NCBI RefSeq assembly: GCF_014131695.1
Contig: NZ_CP036346.1
Span: 930,001-994,000, forward strand
Reading direction: 5' to 3'
Origin: Thomasclavelia ramosa DSM 1402
GTDB taxonomy: Bacteria > Bacillota_I > Bacilli_A > Erysipelotrichales > Coprobacillaceae
Length of the DNA stretch: 64,000 nucleotides
Positions 45,348 through 57,730 of this stretch are shown here, piece after piece. Position 1 is the stretch's first letter, and every line of letters starts with the position of its first letter. A program made the translations under genes and the position numbers. Under the pieces are notes generated by a model. That model saw nothing but the letters and a program-made list of their open reading frames with translations. It did not search any database and was not told the DNA's origin.

Positions 45348-46172
45348 ATGGTGTATGCAGATTTACATGTTCACACTGCTTATAGTGATGGTATTCATTC
45401 TATTGAAGAAACGATCAAATTAGCTAAGGAAAAAGGAATTAAAGTGATTGCAATTACTGATCATGATACTGTTTTTCATTTCGAAGAAGTGCAAAAGGTA
45501 TGCCGGCAAAATGGTTTAGAAACAATTCGTGGGGTTGAAATGAGCTGTTATGACTACGATGTACACAAAAAGGTGCATGTTGTTGGTTTGGGGTTAAATA
45601 ACCATCCGTATCATGTTGAAAAACTATGTCAAAAGACTTTACAATGTAGGGATGAGTATCATCATGAACTTATTGAAATATTAAATCAAAAGGGCTTAAA
45701 TATTACTTACGAAGACGCTAAAGAATACGCTCCGTATAATATTGTCTTCAAAATGCATTTATTCTTGGCGATTGTTCATAAGTATCCTGAGTATAATGAT
45801 ATTAATAAGTATCGAGAATTGTTTATGAGCGAGACTTCGCTAGATGTAGACTCTAAAATGGGATATATCGATATTAAAGAGGGGATAAAGGCAATTCGTG
45901 AGGATGGAGGAATTGCTATTATTGCCCATCCTTGTGAATATAAAAATTATGATGAAATTGAAAAATATGTCAGCTATGGCTTACAGGGAATTGAAATATC
46001 ACATCCTAGTATGGAATCTGAAGATTATCCTTTAACACAGGAACTTGCAAATAGATTTCATCTTATAAGAAGTGGTGGCAGTGATTTCCATAATATCCAT
46101 TTAACTGCAATTGGTGATTTTGGATTAACTAAAGAGCAATTTGATGAATTGAAAGAGGAAATGGGTAGATAA
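45348..46172 (+). CDS. PHP-domain phosphoesterase
   Basis: A 274-residue metal-dependent phosphoesterase. The PHP motifs are ADLHVHTAYSDG, VIAITDHDTVFHFEE, IRGVEMSCYD, IAIIAHPCEY and RSGGSDFHN, giving the usual three-metal His/Asp site. Relatives (YciV/TrpH, 3',5'-nucleoside bisphosphate phosphatases) cleave small nucleotides or phosphoesters. It starts 12 bases after bglP with AAGGATGTGATA before the ATG, so it belongs to the same operon; a role on a PTS product is possible but not shown. Confidence 0.85.
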   Translation: MVYADLHVHTAYSDGIHSIEETIKLAKEKGIKVIAITDHDTVFHFEEVQKVCRQNGLETIRGVEMSCYDYDVHKKVHVVGLGLNNHPYHVEKLCQKTLQCRDEYHHELIEILNQKGLNITYEDAKEYAPYNIVFKMHLFLAIVHKYPEYNDINKYRELFMSETSLDVDSKMGYIDIKEGIKAIREDGGIAIIAHPCEYKNYDEIEKYVSYGLQGIEISHPSMESEDYPLTQELANRFHLIRSGGSDFHNIHLTAIGDFGLTKEQFDELKEEMGR

Positions 46173-46173
46173 G

Positions 46174-46932
46174 ATGCGAATAGTTAATATTAAAAATTTT
46201 AGAGATATTAAGGGATATAGCTCTCAAGATGGTTTTGTAATAAAACCCTACATGATTTTTAGGGGTGGTGCTTTAGATAAATTAACTATAAAAGAACAAA
46301 ATCATTTTGTTGATCATTTAAAAATAAAATATATTCTTGATTTTAGAGATGAAGCTGAAGCAAGCTTAGCACCGGATAAGCAGCATGAAAATATTTTATA
46401 TGAACGTATCAGTGCTCTTAAAATGCAATCGCATGATCAATATGGTTTTGATTTTGGTACTATGCTGCAAGGAGAGATGACTAAAGAAAAATACAACTAT
46501 CTAATGTCTTATATCAAAGCAGGATATAAAGAGATGGCTTTTAATAATCCTGCGTATCATCGCTTGTTCGAATTGTTATTAAGAAATGATGGCTATGTTT
46601 ATTTTCACTGTACTGCTGGAAAAGATAGGACTGGAGTTGCCGGCTTTTTGATTATGATTGCTCTAGGAATGAGTGAAGAAGATGCAATCCAAGAATACTT
46701 GTTATCCAATATTTATTTAAAAGAAAGTAATGATGAATTATGTCAGCAGCTACAAATTCCTGAGAAATTAAGGGAGGAATGTAGACCCTTATTATATGTT
46801 CAAAGAGAATTGATTGAAATAATGATTCAATCAATTCGGGTTAAATATAGAAGTTATGATGAATTTTTATTACAAGAATATAATTTTGATAACGAAAAAA
46901 GAAGAAGATTGAAAGAAATATATTGTGAATAG
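46174..46932 (+). CDS. Tyrosine/dual-specificity phosphatase-like protein
   Basis: A 252-residue PTP-fold protein of the Y_phosphatase3 group. The P-loop C-x5-R is in YVYFHCTAGKDRTGVAGFL; RNIKNF-like start VNIKNFRDIKGY and FRGGALDKLT are the usual N-terminal blocks. Relatives dephosphorylate tyrosine, phosphoinositides or sugars. It begins two bases after the PHP gene stop and so is tightly coupled to it, extending the bglP operon with a second phosphatase. Confidence 0.85.
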   Translation: MRIVNIKNFRDIKGYSSQDGFVIKPYMIFRGGALDKLTIKEQNHFVDHLKIKYILDFRDEAEASLAPDKQHENILYERISALKMQSHDQYGFDFGTMLQGEMTKEKYNYLMSYIKAGYKEMAFNNPAYHRLFELLLRNDGYVYFHCTAGKDRTGVAGFLIMIALGMSEEDAIQEYLLSNIYLKESNDELCQQLQIPEKLREECRPLLYVQRELIEIMIQSIRVKYRSYDEFLLQEYNFDNEKRRRLKEIYCE

Positions 46933-46944
46933 GTGGTGGGAATT

Positions 46945-47619
46945 TTGCCATTTGATATTAAATTCTATATAGTAAATCATGGAATATGGGTTATAAGAAT
47001 TATGATTGCTGCATTTTGCGGCTGTTTGATTGGCTATGAACGAAGTAGTCGAAATAAGGGGGCGGGGGTGCGTACACATGCTATCCTTGCTTTGGGGTCT
47101 GCTTTAATAATGTTAGTATCAAAATATGGTTTTATAGACATAAATGAAATAGATGGTTCTCGTATAGCTGCCCAAATCGTAAGCGGCGTTGGTTTTTTGG
47201 GCGCAGGCGTTATTTTTGTAAAGAATGGTAATGTTTCAGGTTTAACAACTGCTGCTGGAATGTGGGCAACATCTGGAGTAGGAATGTGTATTGGTGCAGG
47301 ATTATATGATATCGGAATTATAACAACAATTATTTTGATAGGATTACAGATATTGTTTCATAGGGGGTTCTTTTTAAAGGTCACACAAAATAATCAAAAC
47401 ATACAAATGGAAATCTATTATGAAGATTATGCATTGAAAGATATTCGTGAAGTTTTTGATAAATATGGTATTGATATACATTCTATGAAAGTTGAGAATC
47501 TAAAAAATAAATCTATGTTTTTAGAAATGGAGACTTATGTGAATAAAGGGTTTCAAAAAGAATCACTAGTAGAAGAAATGATGAATAAAACATATTTTAA
47601 AATGTTGAACTATTATTAG
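46945..47619 (+). CDS. MgtC/SapB-family membrane protein
   Basis: A 224-residue protein. Four to five helices hold the MgtC pattern: IMIAAFCGCLIGYERSSRNKGAGVRTHAILALGSALIML, IAAQIVSGVGFLGAGVIFVKNG and GLTTAAGMWATSGVGMCIGAG, followed by a C-terminal ACT-like domain. MgtC proteins affect Mg2+ homeostasis and ATP synthase in pathogens. I choose TTG 46945 because AGGTGGTGGG lies before it; GTG 46933 is an alternative. It is 12 bases after the phosphatase stop, at the end of the operon. Confidence 0.82.
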   Translation: MPFDIKFYIVNHGIWVIRIMIAAFCGCLIGYERSSRNKGAGVRTHAILALGSALIMLVSKYGFIDINEIDGSRIAAQIVSGVGFLGAGVIFVKNGNVSGLTTAAGMWATSGVGMCIGAGLYDIGIITTIILIGLQILFHRGFFLKVTQNNQNIQMEIYYEDYALKDIREVFDKYGIDIHSMKVENLKNKSMFLEMETYVNKGFQKESLVEEMMNKTYFKMLNYY

Positions 47620-47645
47620 AAGAGAGAAAATCTCTTCTTTTTTAT
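47618..47645 (+). terminator. Terminator of the licT-bglP operon
   Basis: AGAAGAGA-GAAAA-TCTCTTCT followed by TTTTTA, directly at the MgtC-like stop. Confidence 0.85.
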
Positions 47646-47842
47646 ATATTTTAATTGAGATAAAAATAATTAATGAAAACTATTTTTTGATTTCTGAATA
47701 TATGCATGAATCGGCTTAAACTGGTGAAAATTATATTTAATGATTTAAAGATTGAAATGTTCTTTATTTTGAATCATCAAGATTTTTTAATACCTATCTA
47801 GATAGTACTGGCAAAAAATAGTTTCCATTTAAGGAAACTATT
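47646..47842 (+). other. Non-coding gap with an isolated terminator-like hairpin
   Basis: No ORF is supported. AAATAGTTTCC-ATTTA-GGAAACTATTT at 47816-47843 is followed by TGATT; it may be a second terminator or leader structure just before the next promoter. Confidence 0.5.
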
Positions 47843-47871
47843 TTGATTAAAAAAATTGTATTATCTATAAT
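47843..47871 (+). promoter_or_regulatory. Promoter of the celB-GH1 operon
   Basis: TTGATT, 17-base spacer, perfect TATAAT. It leaves a leader of about 135 bases without an obvious RAT. Confidence 0.75.
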
Positions 47872-48013
47872 TTAAGTAAAGAGAGGGGAGGATATAAGGC
47901 GATTTATAATAGAACTGATCAGGTAATTTTAAATCAAATAGTGCACTCCATTTTATACAATATTTGTATGACTCTTTTTAAATGAATGACTTGGTGAAAA
48001 GGAGGAAGTAAGT

Positions 48014-50814
<2,801 letters not shown>

Positions 50815-50826
50815 TAGTTTAAACTG

Positions 50827-50858
50827 AAAACTCTTACTATGTATGAGTAAGAGTTTTT
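50827..50858 (+). terminator. Terminator after GH1
   Basis: AAAACTCTTAC-loop-GTAAGAGTTTTT with T run. Confidence 0.8.
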
Positions 50859-50889
50859 CGTGTATAATAAAAAAAAGGGGATGGCTATT

Positions 50890-51642
50890 ATGATGGTTGA
50901 TAAATTAAATGATGTTCTTAATCATGTTGAAACATATACTACGATGTATGTGTTTTGTTCTTATACCAAATCCCATATTCATGATATCGCGGATATGACT
51001 ATCGAAGAGGTCGCAAAAGCTTGCCATACCTCTAAAGGACAGATTTCAAAATGTGCTAAAAATCTTGGCTTTACTTCTTATTTAGAGTTTAAAGACGCTT
51101 GTATTGATTATATACATTCTTTTCAAGATAAACCGTCATTCTTTTCAAAAGAATGTGATCTTCCTCAAAATACAAAAATGTTTGCTCAGTCTATGTCAAA
51201 AACAATTACATATGTAGGGGAGAAGATTAATTATTCACATCTTAATCATCTGATTAACGATATTTTAAGAAGTAAAAAGGTTTATCTATATGCTCAAGGA
51301 GATAATCGCTCTCTCTGTAATGTTATTCAAGTAGAATTAAGTACTCTATATATTCCGGTTGTAATTTGTGATGCAGATTTCATAAAATCATATCAGTTTA
51401 AAGAAGAGCATCTTTTGATTATTTTAAGTACTAATGGGACTATTTTTCAGCTGAACAAAAGAATCATTTCACGTTTAGTTCATGCAGAAGTTAATACTTG
51501 GCTAATTACTTGCAACTGTGATATTGAGTTTTCTAAAAATAAGCTTATAGTTCCTTCGTGTAAAGCAAAATATAATAAATATGCAATTAGGCATGTGATA
51601 GATATTGTGATTGCAGCAATGCGCTTTGTTCAGCAGTTATAA
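50890..51642 (+). CDS. RpiR/MurR-family regulator
   Basis: A 250-residue regulator. HTH at about 30-65 (IEEVAKACHTSKGQISKCAKNLGFTSYLEFK), SIS-like domain from about 115 (KVYLYAQGDNRSLCNVIQ, LLIILSTNGTIFQLNKRII). A TATAAT at 50863-50868 makes an ATG at 50881 nearly leaderless, and AAAAGGGG lies nine bases before ATG 50890, so that start is preferred (50893 is possible). It follows the GH1 operon with its own promoter and probably regulates it. Confidence 0.8.
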   Translation: MMVDKLNDVLNHVETYTTMYVFCSYTKSHIHDIADMTIEEVAKACHTSKGQISKCAKNLGFTSYLEFKDACIDYIHSFQDKPSFFSKECDLPQNTKMFAQSMSKTITYVGEKINYSHLNHLINDILRSKKVYLYAQGDNRSLCNVIQVELSTLYIPVVICDADFIKSYQFKEEHLLIILSTNGTIFQLNKRIISRLVHAEVNTWLITCNCDIEFSKNKLIVPSCKAKYNKYAIRHVIDIVIAAMRFVQQL

Positions 51643-51823
51643 ATTGATAAAAGCTGAGTTTTATCTTAACTATAAAACTTATGTAACTATTAAAGACAGC
51701 TGATCATGTCACAGTGAAATAAAAAACAGTGAAAGTTTTATTGTGGTAAAATATTGCGTTTTTAAATTAAGCAAGCTGCGATTATTAATTAAAACGCAAA
51801 GACTTTTTTGTAAACTCTCACTA

Positions 51824-52838
51824 TTAATATCTTTTATTTATTTTCCATTTTTTTGAAAAATCTGAATTTTCAGATTCATTATGTCCTCTATGTCCAAAGA
51901 CTTGATGTTGAGCTAATGCTTTTTCTAGTTTTTTAAATTCTTCGTTGCTCAAAGTTATAGAAGAAGCCTGTAGATTTTCTATGATTCTATCTTTGTTTTT
52001 TGAACCAGGAATAGGTACAACATTAGGATATTTATGCAACATCCATGCTAATGAAATTTGAGCTGGTGTTGCTTCTTTCTCTTTTGCAAACTGATGAAGT
52101 ATATCTATAATAGGTTGATTTTTAACAATGTTTTCTTGTGTAAGCTGTGGAAGAAACTTTCTTACATCATCACCCTCAAATTTTGTTTCTGAAGTTACTT
52201 TTCCTGATAGTAGTCCACTTGCAATTGGAGAGAAGGCGACAACACCAATCTGATTATCTAGACAATATGGAAAAACATCGTCTTCACAGTCTCTTTCTAA
52301 TAATGAATATAAATTTTGTACTGCTGTAACTGGTGTGAGTTCATGGGCTTTTTGTATCGTTTCTTTTGTAACTTGTGAAAGGCCCCATCCTCTAATTTGC
52401 TTTTCTTGAATTAACTTTCCCATCACTAATGCAACATCTTCAATAGGAATATCGCGATTTATTCTATGTAAATAATAAAGATCGATATAATCTGTTTTTA
52501 AATTTTTCATTGATTTTTTTAAGTGCTCTCGAATAACTTTCTCTAATCCATTATTTTCAACTTCTTGGGTATTTAGATATAATTTTGTTGCAAGAGTTAT
52601 ATCTTTTCTAAAAGGCTCAACTGCTTTTCCTACAAGATGTTCGTTATGCCCTGCTTCAAACATTTCTTTACCATAAGTTTCAGCGGTATCAAAAAAAGTA
52701 CAACCTTCTTGATATGCATTTCTTATTGCTTCAATTGCATATTTTTAACTTGGCACTTGACCATATCCATGGGAAAAACCCATGCATCCCATACCAATTT
52801 GTGATACTAATAAATGACCAGTTTCTCTTTTTTGCATA
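51824..52838 (-). pseudogene. Aldo/keto reductase, disrupted near the N-terminus
   Basis: The 279 codons from 52663 down are intact and clearly an aldo/keto reductase: DYIDLYYLHRINRDIP, RGWGLSQVTKETIQ, VVAFSPIASGLLSGK, QISLAWMLHKYPNVVPIPGS. The true start at 52838 (MQKRETGHLLVSQ) is separated from it by an extra A in a run at about 52797-52801 and an in-frame TAA at 52745-52747 (after GQVPS). The catalytic Asp-Tyr segment DTAETYGKEMFEAG survives in frame after the stop. NADPH-binding C-terminus is complete. Probably inactive, unless the internal ATG gives a useless shortened product. Confidence 0.85.
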
Positions 52839-52994
52839 ATTTTCTCCTTAACTATAATATATTTTTATTGATTTAAGTTTAAGAAAGGATACTCAAATCT
52901 TTACATGTATTATTTCACAAGATAAAATAATAATTATATAATATAACATTTTTATAGGGCTATAAGTTTTATTTATAAATTGGAGGAGAAAATT

Positions 52995-53126
52995 ATGGAG
53001 TTATCACAACTTGAATAATTTATTGCTATTGCAAAAAATCAGACTATGACAAAAGCTGCACAACAGCTTCACATATCACAGCCAGCCTTAAGTATTGGAT
53101 TAAAAAAGTTAGAGGAAGATTAATTG
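52995..53126 (+). pseudogene. LysR-family regulator remnant
   Basis: ATG 52995 behind GGAGGAGAAAATT begins MELSQLE, then TAA, then FIAIAKNQTMTKAAQQLHIS and QPALSIGLKKLEED before another TAA. Only the DNA-binding helix-turn-helix is left; the effector domain is gone. It is divergent from the broken aldo/keto reductase gene, as LysR regulators usually are from their target. Confidence 0.8.
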
Positions 53127-53751
53127 AAAAAATAGATTGCTCTTAAAATGCTTAGTTATTGTAATTATTTTATTAGGGCTTATTCAAAAGATACAGAATC
53201 AGAGAATTAACCGTCTCAAAGAAATACTGAGTATTATAATGAAGATAGTTCCAGTAATCAAGAGAATGGAGCAAATAACGTTTTGAATGATGCAGATTAT
53301 ATTGGATACATTACGATCTCAAGTTACTTTCTGTTCTTCTATCCGTTTTTCTGATAGATATAGTATTTATGCGGACATTCTCGATTTTCTTTCCCTTTTT
53401 TTATAAACAAGTTATTTGATATTAGGGTAATTAGTATGATGATCAAGGCTTTAATTATAAAGATTTTATAATCAGTACAATTATAATTAAGGTTCTCAAT
53501 CAAAGCTATAACGGTGTTATATAAGTGTATATATTTACTAGGATTCTTTTATTTTAGTATTGTTAGTTTCATAACAGTAGTGAGAGATGAACTACGAACC
53601 ATAATCATAATTTTCCTACTTTATTTGAAAGTATAGTGTTTATCCAGATAGTAAAAAATTATATATAAAACTATATAATTATTTACTAAATATTGAGAAA
53701 TATATTGAAATATTTTACTAAATTTTATATATTATATTGGTACTAGTTATT
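53127..53751. other. Long non-coding or decayed stretch
   Basis: No intact gene. Short fragments suggest decay of one or more genes: a hydrophobic piece IVIILLGLIQKIQNQRINRLK-like at about 53160-53230 and an Asn/Ser-rich piece SSNQENGANNVLNDADYIGY at about 53245-53310. I cannot assign a family. Confidence 0.5.
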
Positions 53752-53765
53752 TGAAAACGATTTCA
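53752..53765 (+). promoter_or_regulatory. cre site upstream of the GH16 gene
   Basis: TGAAAACGATTTCA matches the cre consensus TGWAANCGNTNWCA at all 14 positions. It lies just before a CATAAT (53770-53775) -10 element, 54 bases before the start codon. Confidence 0.8.
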
Positions 53766-53818
53766 GTGGCATAATAGGTGAATAACTATTACAACATTCT
53801 ATAAAAGGGAGATTATAT

Positions 53819-55984
53819 ATGAAGTCAAAGTTTTTTAAAAGTGCATTAGCACTAACCTCGGCTCTAAGTCTTTTAGGAATAAATATGTTTTCAGCCGTAG
53901 CTAAAAATCTTGATACTACAGGTTTAGAAACAGAGTATGAAATGTTAGAACTTGAAAGAACTAAACCCGGAACAAATTTAATTAAGAATGGTGGATTTGA
54001 AACTAATAAAGGTCAATACTGGAGTACAACAGGTGATGGTCAAATTACTGATTACCCAGGTGCGGCTCATAACAGTAAAGTTTGCGGGTTATTACCATCA
54101 TTCAGTAAAAATGCATCAGTATATCAAACATTATCATTAGAGAAGAACAAAGAATATAAAGTAACAGCCAAAGTTTTAAGTGCTGATGCTGCTGCACAAG
54201 CAATTGTTGCTATTAAAACACCAAATGTAGAGAATTTAAATCCTGCTATAGAACAAGCAATTACATTTAATGAAGCTTGGCAATATCAAGATTTAACATT
54301 TACATTTAATAGTGGAGAAAATAGTGAAGTAGCATTAGCTTTTATTAAATGGACAGAATCAACTGAGAATGCTACATATAAATCACAAATCTATATTGAC
54401 GATGTAACATTGAGTCAAATAGGTACTGAGACTACTCCAAATGATGAAAAATATGAAGTAATTTGGAAAGATGAGTTCGATGGAACAGGTGCTATTGATA
54501 ACAATGGATTAGATAACTCTAAATGGGGTTATGAATTAGGGTGTATTCGTGGTGTTGAACAACAACACTATACTAAAGATAAAGAAAACGTACATGTTGA
54601 TGACGGAAAACTTGTCTTAGAGGTGACAGATCGTGCTAAGGAGTCACAATATAAAAATCCACGTGGAGATCGTCAAGTTATTTATAATTCTGGAAGCGTT
54701 AGAACACATGGCAAACAAGATTTTTTATTTGGGCGTATTGAAGTATTAGCAAAATTACCAGAAGGACAAGCAACTTTCCCAGCATTCTGGACATTAGGGT
54801 CCGATTTTACGTTAGATGGATCTATTAACGGTGACCAAGGAGATGGTTGGCCTTTATCAGGAGAAATTGATATCATGGAATCGATCGGTGATCCTAATTT
54901 TGTTTATGAAACGTTACATTACAGCGATACCAATAAACCAGGATATACACCGGGAGCAGATAATGGTAAATATGCAGGGAACGGCAAAGGGTCAAAAATT
55001 ACTACACCAGGTGTTGTGATCGATGGTGAAACGTACCATGTATTTGGTATTAACTGGTCTGAAGGTAAAATGGAATGGTATATTGATGACCAAATTGTAA
55101 GAAGTGTTGATTATAGTGATGATCCTGCTGCCAAAGCAGCATTAGACCGCCCTCAATATATTCAATTAAACTTTGCTACTGGTGGAAACTGGCCAGGAGA
55201 TGCAGGTTCAAACTTAGCAGGACAAACATTTAAAGTTGAATATGCATACTATGCACAAAATCAAGAGCAAAAAGCAGCGGCAGAAAAATACTATGCTAAT
55301 ACTGCAGCTCTCAATGTAAAAGATTTATCAATGGTAGAAGGTGTTGTACCAGATTTATTAAATGAAGCAACATTAACAGCAGGCAGTGAATTAGTAGACT
55401 TATCAGAGTATACAATTGATTACTCAATAGATAATGAACATATGTTTACTACAAACCCTGACTTAAACGATAACTCTCAAAGCAATGATCAAAATCAAAC
55501 TAAGGTAGAATGCTTAATAGATGGCGCAGCTAGTAAAGAAAAAATTGCTAAACTGGCACCAGGTGAATACAATATTCATTATTCCGCAATGCATGATAGT
55601 AAACCATCAGTACGTAAAACAGCAAAGCTAACAGTAGTTGAAAAACCACTATTACCTAGTGATATGGATTTAGAAGGTGTTATTGGTAATAAATTAGAAT
55701 CAATTGCATTACCTGAAGGATGGGGATGGGTAAACCCAAATATGGTAATTGATACTCATACTGGAGAATATGAAATTATTTATACTAAAGTAGACTTTTC
55801 TAATCCAGTAAAAGTAACAGTTAGAGCAACTGAAAAAGCAGATGTTGATACTATTGCACCAACAGAAAAACCATCTAAAGATAATACTTCTGTTAAAACG
55901 GGTGATAATGCGCTTGTTGCTACTTTCGCAATGTTAGGAACAATCTCTTTAGCAGGAATTACTCTACTAAAGAAGAAAAACTAA
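53819..55984 (+). CDS. Secreted GH16 beta-glucanase (laminarinase) with sorting signal
   Basis: A 721-residue surface enzyme. Signal peptide SALALTSALSLLGINMFSAVA; carbohydrate-binding module of CBM4/9 type at about 55-200 (NLIKNGGFETNKGQYWST to YIDDVTLSQ); GH16 catalytic domain at about 215-480 with WKDEFDGTGAIDNNGLD, FPAFWTLG and the catalytic ExDxxE in GEIDIMES (E349, D351, E354), as in laminarinases; then Ig-like bacterial repeats; last SVKTGDNALVATFAML, membrane helix, KKKN, a sortase-type signal with VKTGD. It cuts beta-1,3(-1,4)-glucans at the cell surface. AAAAGGGAGATTATAT precedes the ATG; cre control links it to the PTS genes upstream. Confidence 0.93.
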   Translation: MKSKFFKSALALTSALSLLGINMFSAVAKNLDTTGLETEYEMLELERTKPGTNLIKNGGFETNKGQYWSTTGDGQITDYPGAAHNSKVCGLLPSFSKNASVYQTLSLEKNKEYKVTAKVLSADAAAQAIVAIKTPNVENLNPAIEQAITFNEAWQYQDLTFTFNSGENSEVALAFIKWTESTENATYKSQIYIDDVTLSQIGTETTPNDEKYEVIWKDEFDGTGAIDNNGLDNSKWGYELGCIRGVEQQHYTKDKENVHVDDGKLVLEVTDRAKESQYKNPRGDRQVIYNSGSVRTHGKQDFLFGRIEVLAKLPEGQATFPAFWTLGSDFTLDGSINGDQGDGWPLSGEIDIMESIGDPNFVYETLHYSDTNKPGYTPGADNGKYAGNGKGSKITTPGVVIDGETYHVFGINWSEGKMEWYIDDQIVRSVDYSDDPAAKAALDRPQYIQLNFATGGNWPGDAGSNLAGQTFKVEYAYYAQNQEQKAAAEKYYANTAALNVKDLSMVEGVVPDLLNEATLTAGSELVDLSEYTIDYSIDNEHMFTTNPDLNDNSQSNDQNQTKVECLIDGAASKEKIAKLAPGEYNIHYSAMHDSKPSVRKTAKLTVVEKPLLPSDMDLEGVIGNKLESIALPEGWGWVNPNMVIDTHTGEYEIIYTKVDFSNPVKVTVRATEKADVDTIAPTEKPSKDNTSVKTGDNALVATFAMLGTISLAGITLLKKKN

Positions 55985-56007
55985 ATAGTACAATTATGCC
56001 ACAACAG

Positions 56008-56039
56008 ACAACCTCCGGCTAACAATCGGTGGTTGTTTT
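56008..56039 (+). terminator. Terminator after GH16
   Basis: ACAACC-T-CCG ... CGG-T-GGTTGT followed by TTTTATTT. Confidence 0.75.
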
Positions 56040-56289
56040 ATTTAATAATAAAATGATAAATGCTTATAATTAATATTCAATATGGTGATGTTAATTATGA
56101 ATCAATAAAAAATTAGATTGTCTAATAAAATATTTATTAAATTTTAGGTAAAATGTATAACTGATGTGTTGCGTTACATGATTATTCAATGTAATTTCCC
56201 CTCATCTAATGAAGTTTGGCTTTACACAAAATCACTTACAGACTTCGCCTACAATCCATAAATTGGAATCAAATCTTTCTTCATTACAA

Positions 56290-56570
56290 TATTTTTTCAG
56301 TAAAATTATACTTTTATAGCCAAGACTACTCTATAACTGAAAGATATTTTTGTAGTCAAAGATATAAACCGGACATGTATATATTTGCTGCTATAATAAT
56401 ATATTAATCAGCAGTATCATGGTCATGTTGGTCATTCGCTAATTTTAAATTGTTCAAATCGATTATAACAACAGTTAGATTTTCTTATGATCGGGTTATT
56501 ACAATCTGTCTCATATGCATTTCGATTTTTGAGACCAGTATTTAATAACTCTAATTTTAGAATGCATCTT
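56290..56570 (-). pseudogene. GGDEF (diguanylate cyclase) domain remnant
   Basis: On the minus strand NTGLKNRNAYETD (from 56542) matches the GGDEF domain opening (LTGLxNR), and in another frame DLNNLKLANDQHDHDTAD (to 56407) matches the nucleotide-binding DxNxLKxxNDxxGHxxGD segment. Stops follow, with YIIIAANIYM next, and the expected GGDEF loop is degraded to something like VYIFDYKN. Frameshifts and stops make it non-functional. Flanks to about 57000 are AT-rich and give no clear N-terminal sensor domain. Confidence 0.6.
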
Positions 56571-57000
56571 AAAAGAGGTATTAGATATATTTAATTTGCA
56601 AAACAAATAAAAATTTCCTATTTAAGACTTTATACTCTACTTTGATTATCCACATGGCTAGAATCAGTGAATATCTTATTCATTTTATGTATTAGCAGCA
56701 TATGCTCGAGTAAATGTCCTATCAGAAATATCAAATAACAGATTTTTTATATCTATAGGTGTTGCATACAACGGATTTTATTTTACTGATTTTCAAGTGT
56801 AACAGAGATGTTTTTTATGAAATCTTTATTCTACACTAACAATGATGTACCTTTATATTTAAATAGATTAAAAAAACAATTTTTATCATTTATAGACATA
56901 AGTATGTAATTTTATGTTAAAATTTAGTATAAGCCGGTTGGCTAATTTGATAGCAGGAGGGATAAATGTATTATAGTTTTGATTTATTGCTAGTAGGATA
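56571..57000. other. Decayed intergenic stretch
   Basis: No ORF with a ribosome site is seen. It probably contains the lost N-terminal part of the GGDEF gene (minus strand) and the promoter of the lipoprotein gene, but I can pin down neither. Confidence 0.4.
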
Positions 57001-57029
57001 AGTTGATTGCATTTTTGGAGGAAATAAAT

Positions 57030-57668
57030 ATGAAAAAAATTTTAACATTTGCTTTGGCAGCATTAATGATTATTTCTATGACTGGATGTGCTGGAAACGA
57101 TAACACCCAGAAAGAACAGGAAAAGGTAGTTACATCTTTTTTTGATAATATAAAGGAATACAAGCTAGATGAATTAGAAAAGCTGGGAACTGATGATTAT
57201 ACTGATGTACTTGATATTAGTTCTATAACTGATGGATTTAAGAATTTTGAAGATGAAAATGTTTATGGTGAATCCTTTGTGAAAGAAACCGAAAACTTTG
57301 TTAAAAAAGTCTTTGATAAATTAATAAAAGAGTATAAAATAACTTTTGATGACGAAGAAGAAAATACCGTACTGGTTAAAGGAAAAAGACTAGATGAAAA
57401 ATCAATCGATATGACATCAGCACAAGAAAATATTAATGAACTGGCTCAGAAGTATCAAGAAGAAAATATGGAAGAGTTATCTAAAATATATTTAGAACAA
57501 GGACAAGAAGCAATGATGAAAAAGATTTTTGATGATTTGTCAAAAGAGTTATATAATCCGTTATATAAAGAATTAGACAACGCTAAGTATACCGAATTTA
57601 CATTTAAATTTGAGATGGTAGAAAAAGATGGAAAATGGCTAATTGATAAAATTAGTAAAGAAAAATAG
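57030..57668 (+). CDS. Lipoprotein of unknown function, 212 aa
   Basis: The start at 57030 follows GGAGGAAATAAAT; a longer in-frame ATG at 57003 precedes that site. Signal LTFALAALMIISMTGCAGN has a lipobox (SMTGC), so it is anchored outside. The mature domain is charged, about 190 residues, with a C-terminal VEKDGKWLIDKISKE, the end seen in DUF5105/DUF4878-like NTF2-fold lipoproteins. No partner is apparent; it lies in the decayed region but its own frame is intact. Confidence 0.7.
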   Translation: MKKILTFALAALMIISMTGCAGNDNTQKEQEKVVTSFFDNIKEYKLDELEKLGTDDYTDVLDISSITDGFKNFEDENVYGESFVKETENFVKKVFDKLIKEYKITFDDEEENTVLVKGKRLDEKSIDMTSAQENINELAQKYQEENMEELSKIYLEQGQEAMMKKIFDDLSKELYNPLYKELDNAKYTEFTFKFEMVEKDGKWLIDKISKEK

Positions 57669-57730
57669 ATTTTTAAATATTGGCAATAATCAAACACTTG
57701 TGAAATATGATTATTTATTGAAATAAAGAC

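Noticed and set aside
56216-56407. 63-codon plus-strand frame, at first sight a transposase fragment
   Set aside because: No ribosome site; the opposite strand gives clear GGDEF motifs, which explain the stretch better.
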